Source of the DNA: Proteobacteria bacterium UBA652
GTDB lineage: Bacteria; Pseudomonadota; Gammaproteobacteria; Nitrosococcales; Methylophagaceae
NCBI GenBank assembly: GCA_002299915.1
Contig: DBOG01000014.1
Location: 10,405 to 74,404 of the forward strand
Length of the DNA: 64,000 bases
Direction: 5' to 3'
In this document: positions 33,694 to 41,837 of the stretch, one piece after another
Layout: every line of letters starts with the position of its first letter
How positions within the stretch are numbered: the first letter of the stretch is position 1
The notes under the pieces: generated by a model
Database searches by the model: none
The model's input: the letters and a program-made list of their open reading frames with translations, nothing else
What the model was told of the DNA's origin: nothing
Program-made: the position numbers and the translations under genes

Positions 33694-34668
33694 TTAACGC
33701 TTTTCAGTGGCAGCTTGTCGCTGATCTGTCGCCAATACAGCTAGCATCTGTTCCATGTCTTCAGGCAGTACAGCATGCCAGATCACATTTTCACCCGTCG
33801 TTGGGTGTACAAAGCCAAGCGTTGCCGCATGGAGCGCTTGGCGACGGAAACCTTGCACGACAGTACGGAATGCTTCATCCGTATTTTTAGGTAATTTCAA
33901 TCGTCCACCATAAACAGGATCACCCAATAAAGGATAGCGGATATGTGCCATATGCACGCGGATTTGGTGGGTACGGCCTGTTTCCAGCTTACACGTAATA
34001 TGCGTATGCCCCCGAAAGCGCGTAACAACACGATAATGGGTAACAGCATGCTTGCCCGAATCGGTGACTGTCATCTTTTTACGATCGATATGATGGCGGC
34101 CAACAGGCTCATCCACTATCCCGCCTGCTGTCATCACACCACACACAATCGCCTGATATTCACGGATCACCGTGCGTTTTTGTAGTTGCGTAGTCAAGGA
34201 ATGATGTGCAGGCAATGTTTTTGCCACCATGAGCAGCCCTGTGGTGCTTTTATCAATCCGATGGATAATACCCGCGCGTGGCAGTGTCTCTAATTGTGGA
34301 ACATGATGCAATAAGGCATTCACCAGCGTACCATTTTGGTTACCCGCGCCGGGATGCACCACCAAACCGGCTGGTTTATTAATGATAATGACATCATCAT
34401 CTTCATACACCACATCTAAGCTAATCGGTTCTGCCGTCCAATTTTCATCGGCCACTTCAATCGTCGCATTGATTTCAATCTGCTCGCCACCCATTACTTT
34501 ATCGCGCGGCCGCAGTGTTTCGCCATTCACACTCACATAGCCTTGCTTAATCCAGCCAGTAAGCCGACCACGGGAATAATCAGGGAATACTTGTGCCAAA
34601 GCCTGATCAAGGCGCATACCCGCGAGTTCATCAGGGATTGTATCGGCAAGGTGGAGAGAATCAGACAT
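33694..34668 (-). CDS. rluD: 23S rRNA pseudouridine synthase RluD
   Basis: Makes pseudouridines 1911/1915/1917 in 23S rRNA helix 69. It has 324 residues. The S4 RNA-binding domain occupies roughly residues 15-75 (RLDQALAQVFPDYSRGRLTG). The catalytic domain has INKPAGLVVHPGAGN and the catalytic Asp in HRIDKSTTGLLMVAK (more often HRLDKDTSG), then LETGRTHQIRVHMAHI. It converges on DUF2818 with eight bases between. Confidence 0.95.
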   Translation of the reverse strand: MSDSLHLADTIPDELAGMRLDQALAQVFPDYSRGRLTGWIKQGYVSVNGETLRPRDKVMGGEQIEINATIEVADENWTAEPISLDVVYEDDDVIIINKPAGLVVHPGAGNQNGTLVNALLHHVPQLETLPRAGIIHRIDKSTTGLLMVAKTLPAHHSLTTQLQKRTVIREYQAIVCGVMTAGGIVDEPVGRHHIDRKKMTVTDSGKHAVTHYRVVTRFRGHTHITCKLETGRTHQIRVHMAHIRYPLLGDPVYGGRLKLPKNTDEAFRTVVQGFRRQALHAATLGFVHPTTGENVIWHAVLPEDMEQMLAVLATDQRQAATEKR

Positions 34669-34744
34669 GTTTTTTTTGTGTTTTTATAGTATAAGAGGCG
34701 CATTATACCGTAGGTTGATTGAACTATTAGCTGGAAAATTGTAA

Positions 34745-35046
34745 ATGAAGTATATCGGCGTAGATTTTTTTACCGATGAATACGACAATGATAGGGATAG
34801 CACAGTCGGCAGATGCGCGCGCATACATTATTAACACCTTCCTGTGCGGCTGGTCATGCTACAAATCGACATAGTGTGAAGGACAATATTGATTCACTGG
34901 CTGGAATAAAGGCCGAGAAAATTATCAAGCGGCTAGCGCAGTTTGGGAATGGAGAACGTGAATCAACAGTGATGCATCATTTTTCTGTAGGTTACACTGA
35001 AGCTGAGGTTGTGAAGATGGCGAATTATTTTGAGGAGCAGGAATAA
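34745..35046 (+). pseudogene. Degraded monoheme cytochrome c (FccA/c4-like)
   Basis: Remnants in three frames join into one small exported cytochrome. ATG 34745 opens MKYIGV. After the T run at 34765-34771 the frame changes to PMNTTMIGIAQSADARA (signal-peptide end). After GCGCGCGC near 34814 it changes again to HTLLTPSCAAGHATNRHS. The rest reads DNIDSLAGIKAEKIIKRL and FSVGYTEAEVVKMANYFEEQ, the usual c4/FccA C-terminus. The heme site CxxCH is CAAGH: the second cysteine is lost. Two frameshifts plus loss of the heme ligand make this a pseudogene. A flavocytochrome c flavoprotein gene lies about 28 kb away. Confidence 0.72.
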
Positions 35047-35047
35047 A

Positions 35048-36268
35048 TTGAATATTTTTAATATAGCTTGGCTGAGTTTTATTTTATGTTTATCAGGCTC
35101 GGCCTTAGCGGTGGATTTTGATGTAACCCTGTCACCACCCATACTAGATAACCCTATTGAAATCTCAATTCCATCAGATGCGGGCGGCTTAGCTGACCCA
35201 CTTCGATTTGTGCCTGACTGGGCTGCATATAGTGCCTGTGGTGCTGGTGGAATTTATCTATTTAATCTCAATCTTCCTGCATATCAAAATAAGGATTTCT
35301 TGATTACTTTTGATGGTGATGCGCCGCTTGCTTATCCGGTTCTTATTTGGGGCGGGAGAAATGTTATTGTTAGAGGCTTGGATATTAAACTGGAAACAGA
35401 AGCTGGAAATGAGGCGGGCGCTCTCGTGTTACATACACCGGGGCATCCAGAGGTCGCTAATCCCCATCCTATTGTGCCAACATGCCGTGGGTTAGGTTTA
35501 AACCGAAATAGTAATTCAACTCACTGGATTGAAGGCCTACATTTAGATACCAATGGGCATGATGCAGATGGCATTGTTATTGCTGGCCCTGCAAGTGCTG
35601 GCAGCTCAAAAGTGGTGATACAAAACGCGTTAATTGAGGGTATTGAAGGATATTATTACCTTCATGGTGATATTTTACAGACACAATCTGGACATTTGAA
35701 TGAATTGGCATTTGAAAATGTAACGATGCGGCAAGCATCGGAGGGCGTGACGCTGTCATATCCTGTGAATAATTTAATACTGCGAAATGTGGATTACGAT
35801 ACTGATACACGGTTTGATTCGGATGATCCAGGGGATAGTGCATATGGTGGGGCTGTTGCCGCGACTAACGTCCAAGAGACTTATACGCTAGAAAACCTTT
35901 ACGTTAAGTATAAAAATGAAGGTGAATTCTGGGTGCTCATACAAGATCAACATTTTACATCGCCTGCTCAAGCGGGAACAGTGGTTTATGGTGTTACGAC
36001 CGTATATAACCCAGAAGTTATTTACAATGCCGCCCCACCAGGAGGAGATTATGCCCCTGCCAACTTGGTTGGTCGATTTTATGAGCAACAAATAAGCGAG
36101 CCAGTAATGGGTGAGTGTGATGGCGTGTCAGGGGTTAATATTAATGATGTTATTTGTGTGATCAATCAGATATTGAATTCAACGAGTTCGACTGTTGGAG
36201 AATGTGATGGTCAGCCTGGCATTAATATCAATGATGTCATTTGCACGATAAATGAAGTATTGAATTAA
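35048..36268 (+). CDS. Secreted protein with two C-terminal dockerin-like repeats
   Basis: Unrecognised overall, 406 residues. Start TTG 35048 is chosen because caggaa lies just upstream and it opens directly into a signal peptide (FNIAWLSFILCLSGSALA). The body looks like a beta-rich, possibly right-handed beta-helix domain (VLIWGGRNVIVRGLDIKL, GIVIAGPASAG, LAFENVTMRQASEGV, NNLILRNVDYDTDT). It ends in two near-identical 23-residue units, GECDGVSGVNINDVICVINQ and GECDGQPGININDVICTINE, separated by STSSTV. They resemble type I dockerin loops (N9 and D12 kept, position 5 not acidic), each with two cysteines 12 apart. It is probably exported; the ligand is unknown. Confidence 0.7.
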   Translation: MNIFNIAWLSFILCLSGSALAVDFDVTLSPPILDNPIEISIPSDAGGLADPLRFVPDWAAYSACGAGGIYLFNLNLPAYQNKDFLITFDGDAPLAYPVLIWGGRNVIVRGLDIKLETEAGNEAGALVLHTPGHPEVANPHPIVPTCRGLGLNRNSNSTHWIEGLHLDTNGHDADGIVIAGPASAGSSKVVIQNALIEGIEGYYYLHGDILQTQSGHLNELAFENVTMRQASEGVTLSYPVNNLILRNVDYDTDTRFDSDDPGDSAYGGAVAATNVQETYTLENLYVKYKNEGEFWVLIQDQHFTSPAQAGTVVYGVTTVYNPEVIYNAAPPGGDYAPANLVGRFYEQQISEPVMGECDGVSGVNINDVICVINQILNSTSSTVGECDGQPGININDVICTINEVLN

Positions 36269-36286
36269 TCATCATTAAACCGTAGT

Positions 36287-37111
36287 TTATTTTTTCTGGC
36301 AACGAGAACAAAAATAAGTCGCCCTTTGGCCTAGTTGGATAAGCTGGATGGCTTGCATACACTTCACACAGGGTTCATTGGCGCGACCATAGACGGTGAG
36401 TTGTTGGCTGAAATAGCCGGGTTTGCCATCGCTTTGGCTGAAGTCTTTTAGGGTGGTGCCGCCGGCTTTGATGGCTTGGGTGAGCACTTGTTTAATGGTG
36501 CTAGCCAATAGTGCGCTTTGTTTTTTCGTTATTTTTCCTGCCGGTTTCTCTGGGTGGATATTGGCGAGAAATAAGGCTTCATTGGCATAGATATTCCCAA
36601 CACCAACAACAATTTTGCCATCCATAATAAAGCCTTTGATATTGCAGCGTCGGTTGCGGCTTTTCTGGTAGAGTAAATCTGTATCAAATTCATCGCTAAG
36701 TGGCTCGGGGCCGAGATGTTGGATGAGAGTATGTTGCTCAATGGGCTCATCTGTCCAGAGAATAGCACCGAACCGCCGTGGATCGGTGAGGCGCAGCACT
36801 TTTTGATTGCTAAATTGAATATCTAGGTGATCATGTTTTTCGGGTTCGGGAATCGGCGGGGAGAGGATCCGTAAGTGACCTGACATGCCGAGATGGAGAA
36901 TCAAGGTGCTGCCACAATTTGATTCTAATAGACAATATTTGGCTCGGCGATATACGCGGCTGATGATTTTATCTTGCAGTGTATTGGCGAGATCGTTCGG
37001 TACCGGCCAGCGGAGTTGATGATGGCGGGTCGTGGTGGCAATGATCGTTTTACCTTCGATATGCGGTGCGATGCCACGGCAGGTGGTTTCAACTTCAGGT
37101 AATTCAGGCAT
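36287..37111 (-). CDS. mutM: Formamidopyrimidine-DNA glycosylase
   Basis: Removes 8-oxoguanine and formamidopyrimidines from DNA. ATG 37111 gives PELPEVET after Met removal, with Pro as the catalytic nucleophile; the open frame extends nine codons upstream but would bury that proline. It has 274 residues. The C-terminal zinc finger is CVKC...CSRC. It overlaps the DUF4340 gene by eight bases, placing this repair gene last in an ABC-transporter-like operon. Confidence 0.97.
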   Translation of the reverse strand: MPELPEVETTCRGIAPHIEGKTIIATTTRHHQLRWPVPNDLANTLQDKIISRVYRRAKYCLLESNCGSTLILHLGMSGHLRILSPPIPEPEKHDHLDIQFSNQKVLRLTDPRRFGAILWTDEPIEQHTLIQHLGPEPLSDEFDTDLLYQKSRNRRCNIKGFIMDGKIVVGVGNIYANEALFLANIHPEKPAGKITKKQSALLASTIKQVLTQAIKAGGTTLKDFSQSDGKPGYFSQQLTVYGRANEPCVKCMQAIQLIQLGQRATYFCSRCQKK

Positions 37112-37967
37112 CGGGAAACAGCTGCGTTTTGATGGCAATGGGGAAATGATATTGCAGTTTGTGTTGATGCTGTTGGAGGATCATTGCTTTTTCTGTGAAT
37201 TGGATATGATAGTTGATAGGCGTATCGTCGCCTTCGAGCTGGAGGCTGAGTGTTGCACCTGCCTCTGCTGGTGGTTGTTTTACAATCTGCAGGTTGGCTG
37301 CTTGCGTGTGTTGCCATGCGGTGAGTAGGGCTCCTATTTGGTCTGGATTGAGTGTGTTATCGCTGCTGGTCCAGTGGCCTTCGACTTGTGATAAAAAACC
37401 ATCGGGCCGCTCTAATCCGATCCAGCTGACATGAAGCAGGCGAGGCTGTTTATTACTTAACGATGGAATAAGTTGATTATCAAGGAAGCTACTGGGATTA
37501 GCGAGTAATAAGGGATAGATACGATCAGCAATCAGATAGACTTTGTGTTGGTGATGAAGATAGCGCTGTTTATTGAGGGGAGATGTGTTGCCAAATTCAA
37601 ATAGATGGTGATCGAGCAGAAGTTGGATTTGTGGAGGGGAAAGACCAAAAGGTGAGAGATCAAGATCATCGGATTGTTGGCTAAAGACGGGCGTGTTAAG
37701 TAAATCTAAGATAAATTGAATACGATTTGGATTGGCTTTGGCTAGTACAGGCGAAATCAGGTGCCAGTCGCCCTGTGTTGTGGATTTCACTAATAGAAGA
37801 TCATTATGTTGCCGCTGAATGTGAATACGATTGATGCTGTCAGTTTGGATTTGGGTAAGTTGTTGGGGGCTGGATATTGTTGGCGGGCGCTGAGTAAGCC
37901 AGAAGAGACCAGAAATCAGTAGTAATAAGCCGATATTAATAAGGAATGATTTACGCATTAGTCTCAT
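37104..37967 (-). CDS. DUF4340 domain protein
   Basis: It has 287 residues. ATG 37967 is chosen because it overlaps the previous stop as ATGA. One N-terminal membrane helix (SFLINIGLLLLISGLFWL) is followed by a periplasmic beta-rich region with the DUF4340 pattern (INRIHIQRQHNDLLLVKS, WHLISPVLAKANPNRIQFIL). DUF4340 proteins commonly accompany GldG-like ABC systems, as here. Function unknown; possibly a periplasmic partner of that complex. Confidence 0.8.
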   Translation of the reverse strand: MRLMRKSFLINIGLLLLISGLFWLTQRPPTISSPQQLTQIQTDSINRIHIQRQHNDLLLVKSTTQGDWHLISPVLAKANPNRIQFILDLLNTPVFSQQSDDLDLSPFGLSPPQIQLLLDHHLFEFGNTSPLNKQRYLHHQHKVYLIADRIYPLLLANPSSFLDNQLIPSLSNKQPRLLHVSWIGLERPDGFLSQVEGHWTSSDNTLNPDQIGALLTAWQHTQAANLQIVKQPPAEAGATLSLQLEGDDTPINYHIQFTEKAMILQQHQHKLQYHFPIAIKTQLFPDA

Positions 37968-39298
37968 CGATGTCGACGACGCCACCAGATAACAGTACCG
38001 ATGATGAGTAATAAGATAGGTAGCGCAAGAAAGAAGCCAAGCCCAATTACCATACTGTGTGTTTTACTTAGACTGAGTTGGATGTCATTGCCTGTTTTTA
38101 TGGGGATTTGAATCAGCGCATCATCGCCCACCAACCAGTTTATCAGTGCAATTCCGAGATCGAGATTACTGGCATTACCAAGATAGGCATTACTGAGAAA
38201 ATCCCCATCACCAATAATGGCAATCCGTTGTTGTTCTTCACTGAGCAATAAGCCAATATCAAAGGGGCCAATACCGTCTACCATTTCATCAAATTCGGGT
38301 GGCTTGGATGTGCTTTCTATATCAGACCAGACATTTTCTTTGCTGGTGAGTAGGGGAAACGCTTGCCAGTGGTGGGAGGCACTTTCCTGGTATCTTACAC
38401 CAACGGCATGGGGAAATAAGGTGACGGAAGGTACGGCTTGACCGATAGGATGATCGGCATAGCGGCTGATAATTATAAATTTCGGATCGCTGATGCCGAG
38501 TAATTCACCATTGGGATCAATCAGAGTACCTGGGGTGAATTGGATATTCAGTTGTTCAGCAAGGGCCGCAAGGTGTGTATTTGATTCTGGCTCTGTTAAC
38601 CAGAGTAAATTACCGCCTTGTTCAATAAATGCTTTCACAATATCAATTTCACCTGGTAGCCAAGCTGTTTCTGGGCTGGCAATGACGAGCACAGCCGTAT
38701 TGTCGGGGATCTGGCTATGCTCAGCAAGATTGAGCGTACGTGATTGGAAGCCTTTTTGATGGAGTTGTTGCTGCCAAAGGTTTAGACCAAAGTTGGCATC
38801 AGACAACGGGCGTTCACCATGCCCCTCAGTGAAGATGAGCCAGTGTGCTGCATCACGTGAGATACGGATAAGTGCATTGGTTAGCGATTGTTCTGAGAGA
38901 TCATAAACATGTTCTTGGCGCGTATCACGCTGGACGATGATTTCACCTTCCTGCTGAATATTGAATTCACGCACTTGATCGGGGGCGAAATTAGGATCGA
39001 TATAGTGTAGTTCAAGTAAGGGGTTTTGTGTCTGATAGCGATCAAATTGCGCAGTAATAGCAGGCTTGAGATCGCTATTATTGCTGATAAATGCGGTAAT
39101 CGTTATAGGTTCTTTGATCTGTTTGAGTAGTGTTATTGTCGTCTCTGATAGGCTGTGGCGTTGGGTGGCAGTCCAATCGCTGTGTTGATTCGTTTGGATG
39201 GAGAGCTTGGCGAGTAATGTCGTTGCAAGCAAAACCAATAGATAGAAGATAATGGTTTGGAAGCGTAAATGGCGGGTATTTTTATGCGTGATATTCAT
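37964..39298 (-). CDS. GldG-like ABC transporter auxiliary protein
   Basis: It has 444 residues with a membrane helix at each end (TIIFYLLVLLATTLLAKL; VIGLGFFLALPILLLIIGTVIWW) and a large periplasmic domain between. Family features are LLKQIKEPITITAFIS, HWLIFTEGHGERPL and VKAFIEQGGNLLWLTEPES, matching the GldG/ABC_transp_aux group. It overlaps the permease and DUF4340 genes by four bases each. In other bacteria the set links to gliding or unknown export; the substrate here is unknown. Confidence 0.85.
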   Translation of the reverse strand: MNITHKNTRHLRFQTIIFYLLVLLATTLLAKLSIQTNQHSDWTATQRHSLSETTITLLKQIKEPITITAFISNNSDLKPAITAQFDRYQTQNPLLELHYIDPNFAPDQVREFNIQQEGEIIVQRDTRQEHVYDLSEQSLTNALIRISRDAAHWLIFTEGHGERPLSDANFGLNLWQQQLHQKGFQSRTLNLAEHSQIPDNTAVLVIASPETAWLPGEIDIVKAFIEQGGNLLWLTEPESNTHLAALAEQLNIQFTPGTLIDPNGELLGISDPKFIIISRYADHPIGQAVPSVTLFPHAVGVRYQESASHHWQAFPLLTSKENVWSDIESTSKPPEFDEMVDGIGPFDIGLLLSEEQQRIAIIGDGDFLSNAYLGNASNLDLGIALINWLVGDDALIQIPIKTGNDIQLSLSKTHSMVIGLGFFLALPILLLIIGTVIWWRRRHR

Positions 39299-40035
39299 GA
39301 TGACAGCCGCATACTATTAAGGTGACGGATAGTCAGAATAAGGCAGAGACCAGTAAGCAAGAGGAAGTAAGCGATATCACTGGTATTTACATCGCCTTGC
39401 AGTAGGGGATTTAAGTGGGTGGGAATGGCGAACCAGTTGAGAACACTGGCACCATCGCTACTGTTTGAGCTGAATAGCCAGAGTAAAAAGAGGCTGGCAA
39501 AGGTGCTAATGGCAGCAATAATAGGTTGTTTTGTGAGCGAGGAAAAATACAGGCCTACGGCAGTAAAGCTAGCAACTAATAGTACGAGACCCAGTAAGCC
39601 TGCAGCGAGTTGGCCATAATCTAAGTGACTGCCCAACGCAAGCGATAAGGGCATTAAGCTGACCATACACAATAAAATAATAAAGAAGGCAAAAGTACCC
39701 AGGAATTTTCCAATGACTAATGCCGACATGGAAAGAGGGGCAGAAAAAAGCAGGGGAAGTGTTCCATTTTGACGTTCTTCGGCAATCAGTCGCATCGTGA
39801 TCAGTGGGGTTATGAGTAGTAATATCAGTGCGGCATTATTCAATAACATGGTTGCAACCAACTCGGTAACCCCGGGTGCACCTGGAATAGTGACAAGCTG
39901 AGATTGAAAACTGAGGAAATAATCAACATGACTGAGGAAAAGATAGGCCAAAATCAACTGGGTGAGAGCTAAAATAACCCATGCCAAGGGTGATAAAAAT
40001 AGGCGGTAGAGTTCATTGCGAGCGAGCGAAATCAT
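39295..40035 (-). CDS. ABC-2 type permease (GldF-like)
   Basis: It has 246 residues and six hydrophobic segments, opening MISLARNELYRLFLSPLAWV. The ABC-2 pattern TPLITMRLIAEERQNGTLPLLFSAP is clear. It forms the membrane pore of the adjacent ATPase. Four-base overlaps join it to both neighbours. Confidence 0.88.
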   Translation of the reverse strand: MISLARNELYRLFLSPLAWVILALTQLILAYLFLSHVDYFLSFQSQLVTIPGAPGVTELVATMLLNNAALILLLITPLITMRLIAEERQNGTLPLLFSAPLSMSALVIGKFLGTFAFFIILLCMVSLMPLSLALGSHLDYGQLAAGLLGLVLLVASFTAVGLYFSSLTKQPIIAAISTFASLFLLWLFSSNSSDGASVLNWFAIPTHLNPLLQGDVNTSDIAYFLLLTGLCLILTIRHLNSMRLSS

Positions 40036-40778
40036 CCGGTTTCCTCAAGCTGGTCATCATCAAACTGAATAATATTCATAAATGCATCTTCTAAAGAATC
40101 TTGCTCTGTTAATGCGGATACAGCGCCTGTAAACAGTAATTTTCCATGATGCATAATCTGTACGCGATCACACAATGTTTGCACTTCAGGCAAAATATGG
40201 GTGGAGAGGATGACGCTATGTTGATCTGCTATATCACGGATCAATTGCCTAATTTGGCGGATTTGAATGGGATCCAGCCCACTGGTAGGCTCATCTAGAA
40301 TCACCACCTCAGGTTTATGGATAATGGCTTGTGCAATGCCGACCCGCTGTTCATAGCCTTTAGATAGATTTGCTATCAATCGCTGTGATAGATCACTTAA
40401 TCCACAGCGTTCAATCACCTCCGCTACTGCTGCGGACTGTTGTTTTGTTGGGATCTGATTTAGCCGCGCACAAAAACGTAGGAATTCGGCGACGGTTAGA
40501 GATTTATAAAGCGGTGGTTGTTCTGGTAAGTAGCCAATATGTTGTTTGGCTTGCAATGGTTGCGAAAAGAGATCATAGCCATTCACTGTTATTTCACCAT
40601 GATGGGGTGCAAGATTGCCCGTGAGCATTTGCATGGTGGTGCTTTTACCAGCACCATTTGGACCAAGAAAGCCCAATACTTCCCCTTGATTAACATGAAA
40701 GCTAATCGAATCCACTACGTGTTGTGTGCCGTAATGACAGGATAATTCAGTAGCAGTGAGGAGGGCGGTTTCTGTCAT
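40032..40778 (-). CDS. ABC transporter ATP-binding protein (GldA/CcmA-like)
   Basis: It has 248 residues. Walker A is FLGPNGAGKSTTMQML, the signature is LSKGYEQRVGIAQA, Walker B is VVILDEPTSGLDP, and the H-loop is VILSTHILPE. It is the first gene of a five-gene minus-strand operon (ATPase, permease, GldG-like, DUF4340, mutM) joined by overlapping start and stop codons. Confidence 0.93.
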   Translation of the reverse strand: MTETALLTATELSCHYGTQHVVDSISFHVNQGEVLGFLGPNGAGKSTTMQMLTGNLAPHHGEITVNGYDLFSQPLQAKQHIGYLPEQPPLYKSLTVAEFLRFCARLNQIPTKQQSAAVAEVIERCGLSDLSQRLIANLSKGYEQRVGIAQAIIHKPEVVILDEPTSGLDPIQIRQIRQLIRDIADQHSVILSTHILPEVQTLCDRVQIMHHGKLLFTGAVSALTEQDSLEDAFMNIIQFDDDQLEETG

Positions 40779-40854
40779 CTGTAGATCTATATAATGTGGA
40801 GACTAATATTATATAGAATAGGTCACTCGAAAGTCGCAAAAATTAGATTATCTG

Positions 40855-41017
40855 TCAGTCTCTCAGCGATCCCTACGAAACAAGTGAAAACGCATTCATG
40901 AATAAAACACTTATAGTACACTTCCCCTCAGAATTAACAACCGATCAAATTGTTAAACTATTCGCGTTTTGTTATTTATCGTTTTTATTCATTTTGTAGG
41001 GATCGCTCAGAGTCCGA
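40855..41017. repeat. Inverted-repeat element, about 160 bp
   Basis: AGCGATCCCTAC at 40865-40876 and its exact complement at 40996-41007 bound a gene-free stretch. The arms continue inward for about 18 more bases with five mismatches and outward for about 10 with three. A smaller hairpin (ttaacaa/ttgttaa, 40934-40956) sits inside. It resembles a MITE or short palindromic repeat. It occupies most of the 354-base gap between the ABC operon and the EF-hand gene. Confidence 0.65.
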
Positions 41018-41055
41018 ACCATTAGGTTTGAACACTGTGCATAAAATCGATAAAC

Positions 41056-41110
41056 AGGCTCTATCCACACACGAACGACAGGAGAGAGGGTCTAGTATTA
41101 GATAGAGCCT
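41056..41110 (-). terminator. Hairpin downstream of the EF-hand gene
   Basis: AGGCTCTATC (41056-41065) and GATAGAGCCT (41101-41110) pair perfectly across a 35-base loop, 23 bases after the EF-hand stop on the minus strand, followed there by gtttatcgatttt. The long loop and broken U-tract make termination plausible but not certain. Confidence 0.45.
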
Positions 41111-41132
41111 ATTCAGCGACTTTTTCTATTTG

Positions 41133-41411
41133 TTAGCTTTTAGTAAAAAAGCGAACAAATTCTTGCGGGTCAACTGCGCCATCCTGGCTTGTATCAATTG
41201 CATCCCAATTACCTGAAACATCTGGGTCAGCAGCAGATTCTTCTTTGCTAACAGTTCCATTACCATCAACATCCAGTGCTTTCCATTTTGTATTCAAATC
41301 TGTTGTTTCAGTCGCAGGTGCATCCATTGTAGGTGCAGCTGGAACAGCAGCATCTCCTGCATATGCTGATGTTGATAGCACTGCAATAGATAAGATAGTT
41401 AATAACTTCAT
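41133..41411 (-). CDS. Periplasmic EF-hand protein under a sigma-54 promoter
   Basis: Exported calcium-binding protein of 92 residues. ATG 41411, with AAGGAA upstream, opens the signal peptide MKLLTILSIAVLSTSAYA with cleavage expected after residue 18. Then comes an Ala/Pro/Thr linker and two EF-hand loops: D47-V-D49-G-N51-G-T-V-S-K-E-E58 and D73-T-S75-Q-D77-G-A-V-D-P-Q-E84. The longer open frame upstream is not used, because the promoter at 41474-41491 lies inside it. Transcription should start near 41464, giving a ~53-base leader. Three GlrR-type sites lie upstream, so control by the neighbouring GlrR is likely. Its partner or role is unknown; calcium buffering or envelope sensing are guesses. 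Confidence 0.85.
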   Translation of the reverse strand: MKLLTILSIAVLSTSAYAGDAAVPAAPTMDAPATETTDLNTKWKALDVDGNGTVSKEESAADPDVSGNWDAIDTSQDGAVDPQEFVRFFTKS

Positions 41412-41473
41412 AATTAATTCCTTTTTTTGTCTAAACAAATTACTGCATGAGAGTCTACGCAGTACTAGGGCTA

Positions 41474-41491
41474 ATGCAAAGCGTGTGCCAA
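41474..41491 (-). promoter_or_regulatory. Sigma-54 promoter of the EF-hand gene
   Basis: The minus strand reads TTGGCACACGCTTTGCAT: GG (-24) and GC (-12) are exactly ten bases apart, and TTGGCAC-N5-TTGCA matches the sigma-54 consensus at nearly every position. It points at the EF-hand ATG 63 bases away. Confidence 0.85.
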
Positions 41492-41584
41492 CTAAAATAA
41501 ATAATATAAAATAACTATAAATCAATTAGATACGGGTTTTTTAAAGTTTTGGTTAGAGTCGCGACATAAATAAAAGGCGGAAAG

Positions 41585-41602
41585 TGTCTGGCTTACCCGA
41601 CA
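41585..41602. promoter_or_regulatory. GlrR-type site 1 (TGTC-N10-GACA)
   Basis: TGTC TGGCTTACCC GACA, an exact match to the TGTC-N10-GACA motif described for GlrR at enterobacterial glmY. Centre about 129 bases upstream of the predicted EF-hand transcription start. Confidence 0.78.
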
Positions 41603-41717
41603 GTTATTGCTCGGTTGATATGGGGCAAGGGGACAAAAACCTCTTTCCCTTCACTTGTAATTGTATAAATGTCTGATATTAAATGTGTTTTATATGTTTA
41701 ATAGATTGTTTATTATT

Positions 41718-41735
41718 TGTCGTGCAATAGAGACA
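41718..41735. promoter_or_regulatory. GlrR-type site 2 (TGTC-N10-GACA)
   Basis: TGTC GTGCAATAGA GACA, an exact match to the GlrR motif. Centre about 262 bases upstream of the predicted transcription start and 133 bases from site 1. Confidence 0.78.
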
Positions 41736-41804
41736 AAGAGAATCAAGATAAAGCAATGTAGTTAAAAAGAGCAGTAAAGACTTGCTAATACGCTTAATCT
41801 GTCG

Positions 41805-41822
41805 TGTCACTTATTAGCGACA
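41805..41822. promoter_or_regulatory. GlrR-type site 3 (TGTC-N10-GACA)
   Basis: TGTC ACTTATTAGC GACA, an exact match to the GlrR motif, ending 15 bases past the glrR stop. Centre about 349 bases upstream of the predicted start and 87 bases from site 2. Confidence 0.78.
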
Positions 41823-41837
41823 TTGGGGTGAAACAGC

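Noticed and set aside
36925..37317. Alternate frames over the mutM/DUF4340 junction
   Set aside because: They lack family similarity, and the mutM and DUF4340 frames explain the region.
41412..41473. GlmY-like small RNA as the GlrR target
   Set aside because: Only ~53 bases separate the predicted transcription start from the EF-hand ATG, with no terminator hairpin in between, so the mRNA is the better target.
41412..41525. N-terminal extension of the EF-hand ORF
   Set aside because: The sigma-54 promoter lies inside it, and the shorter start has a ribosome site and a clean signal peptide.
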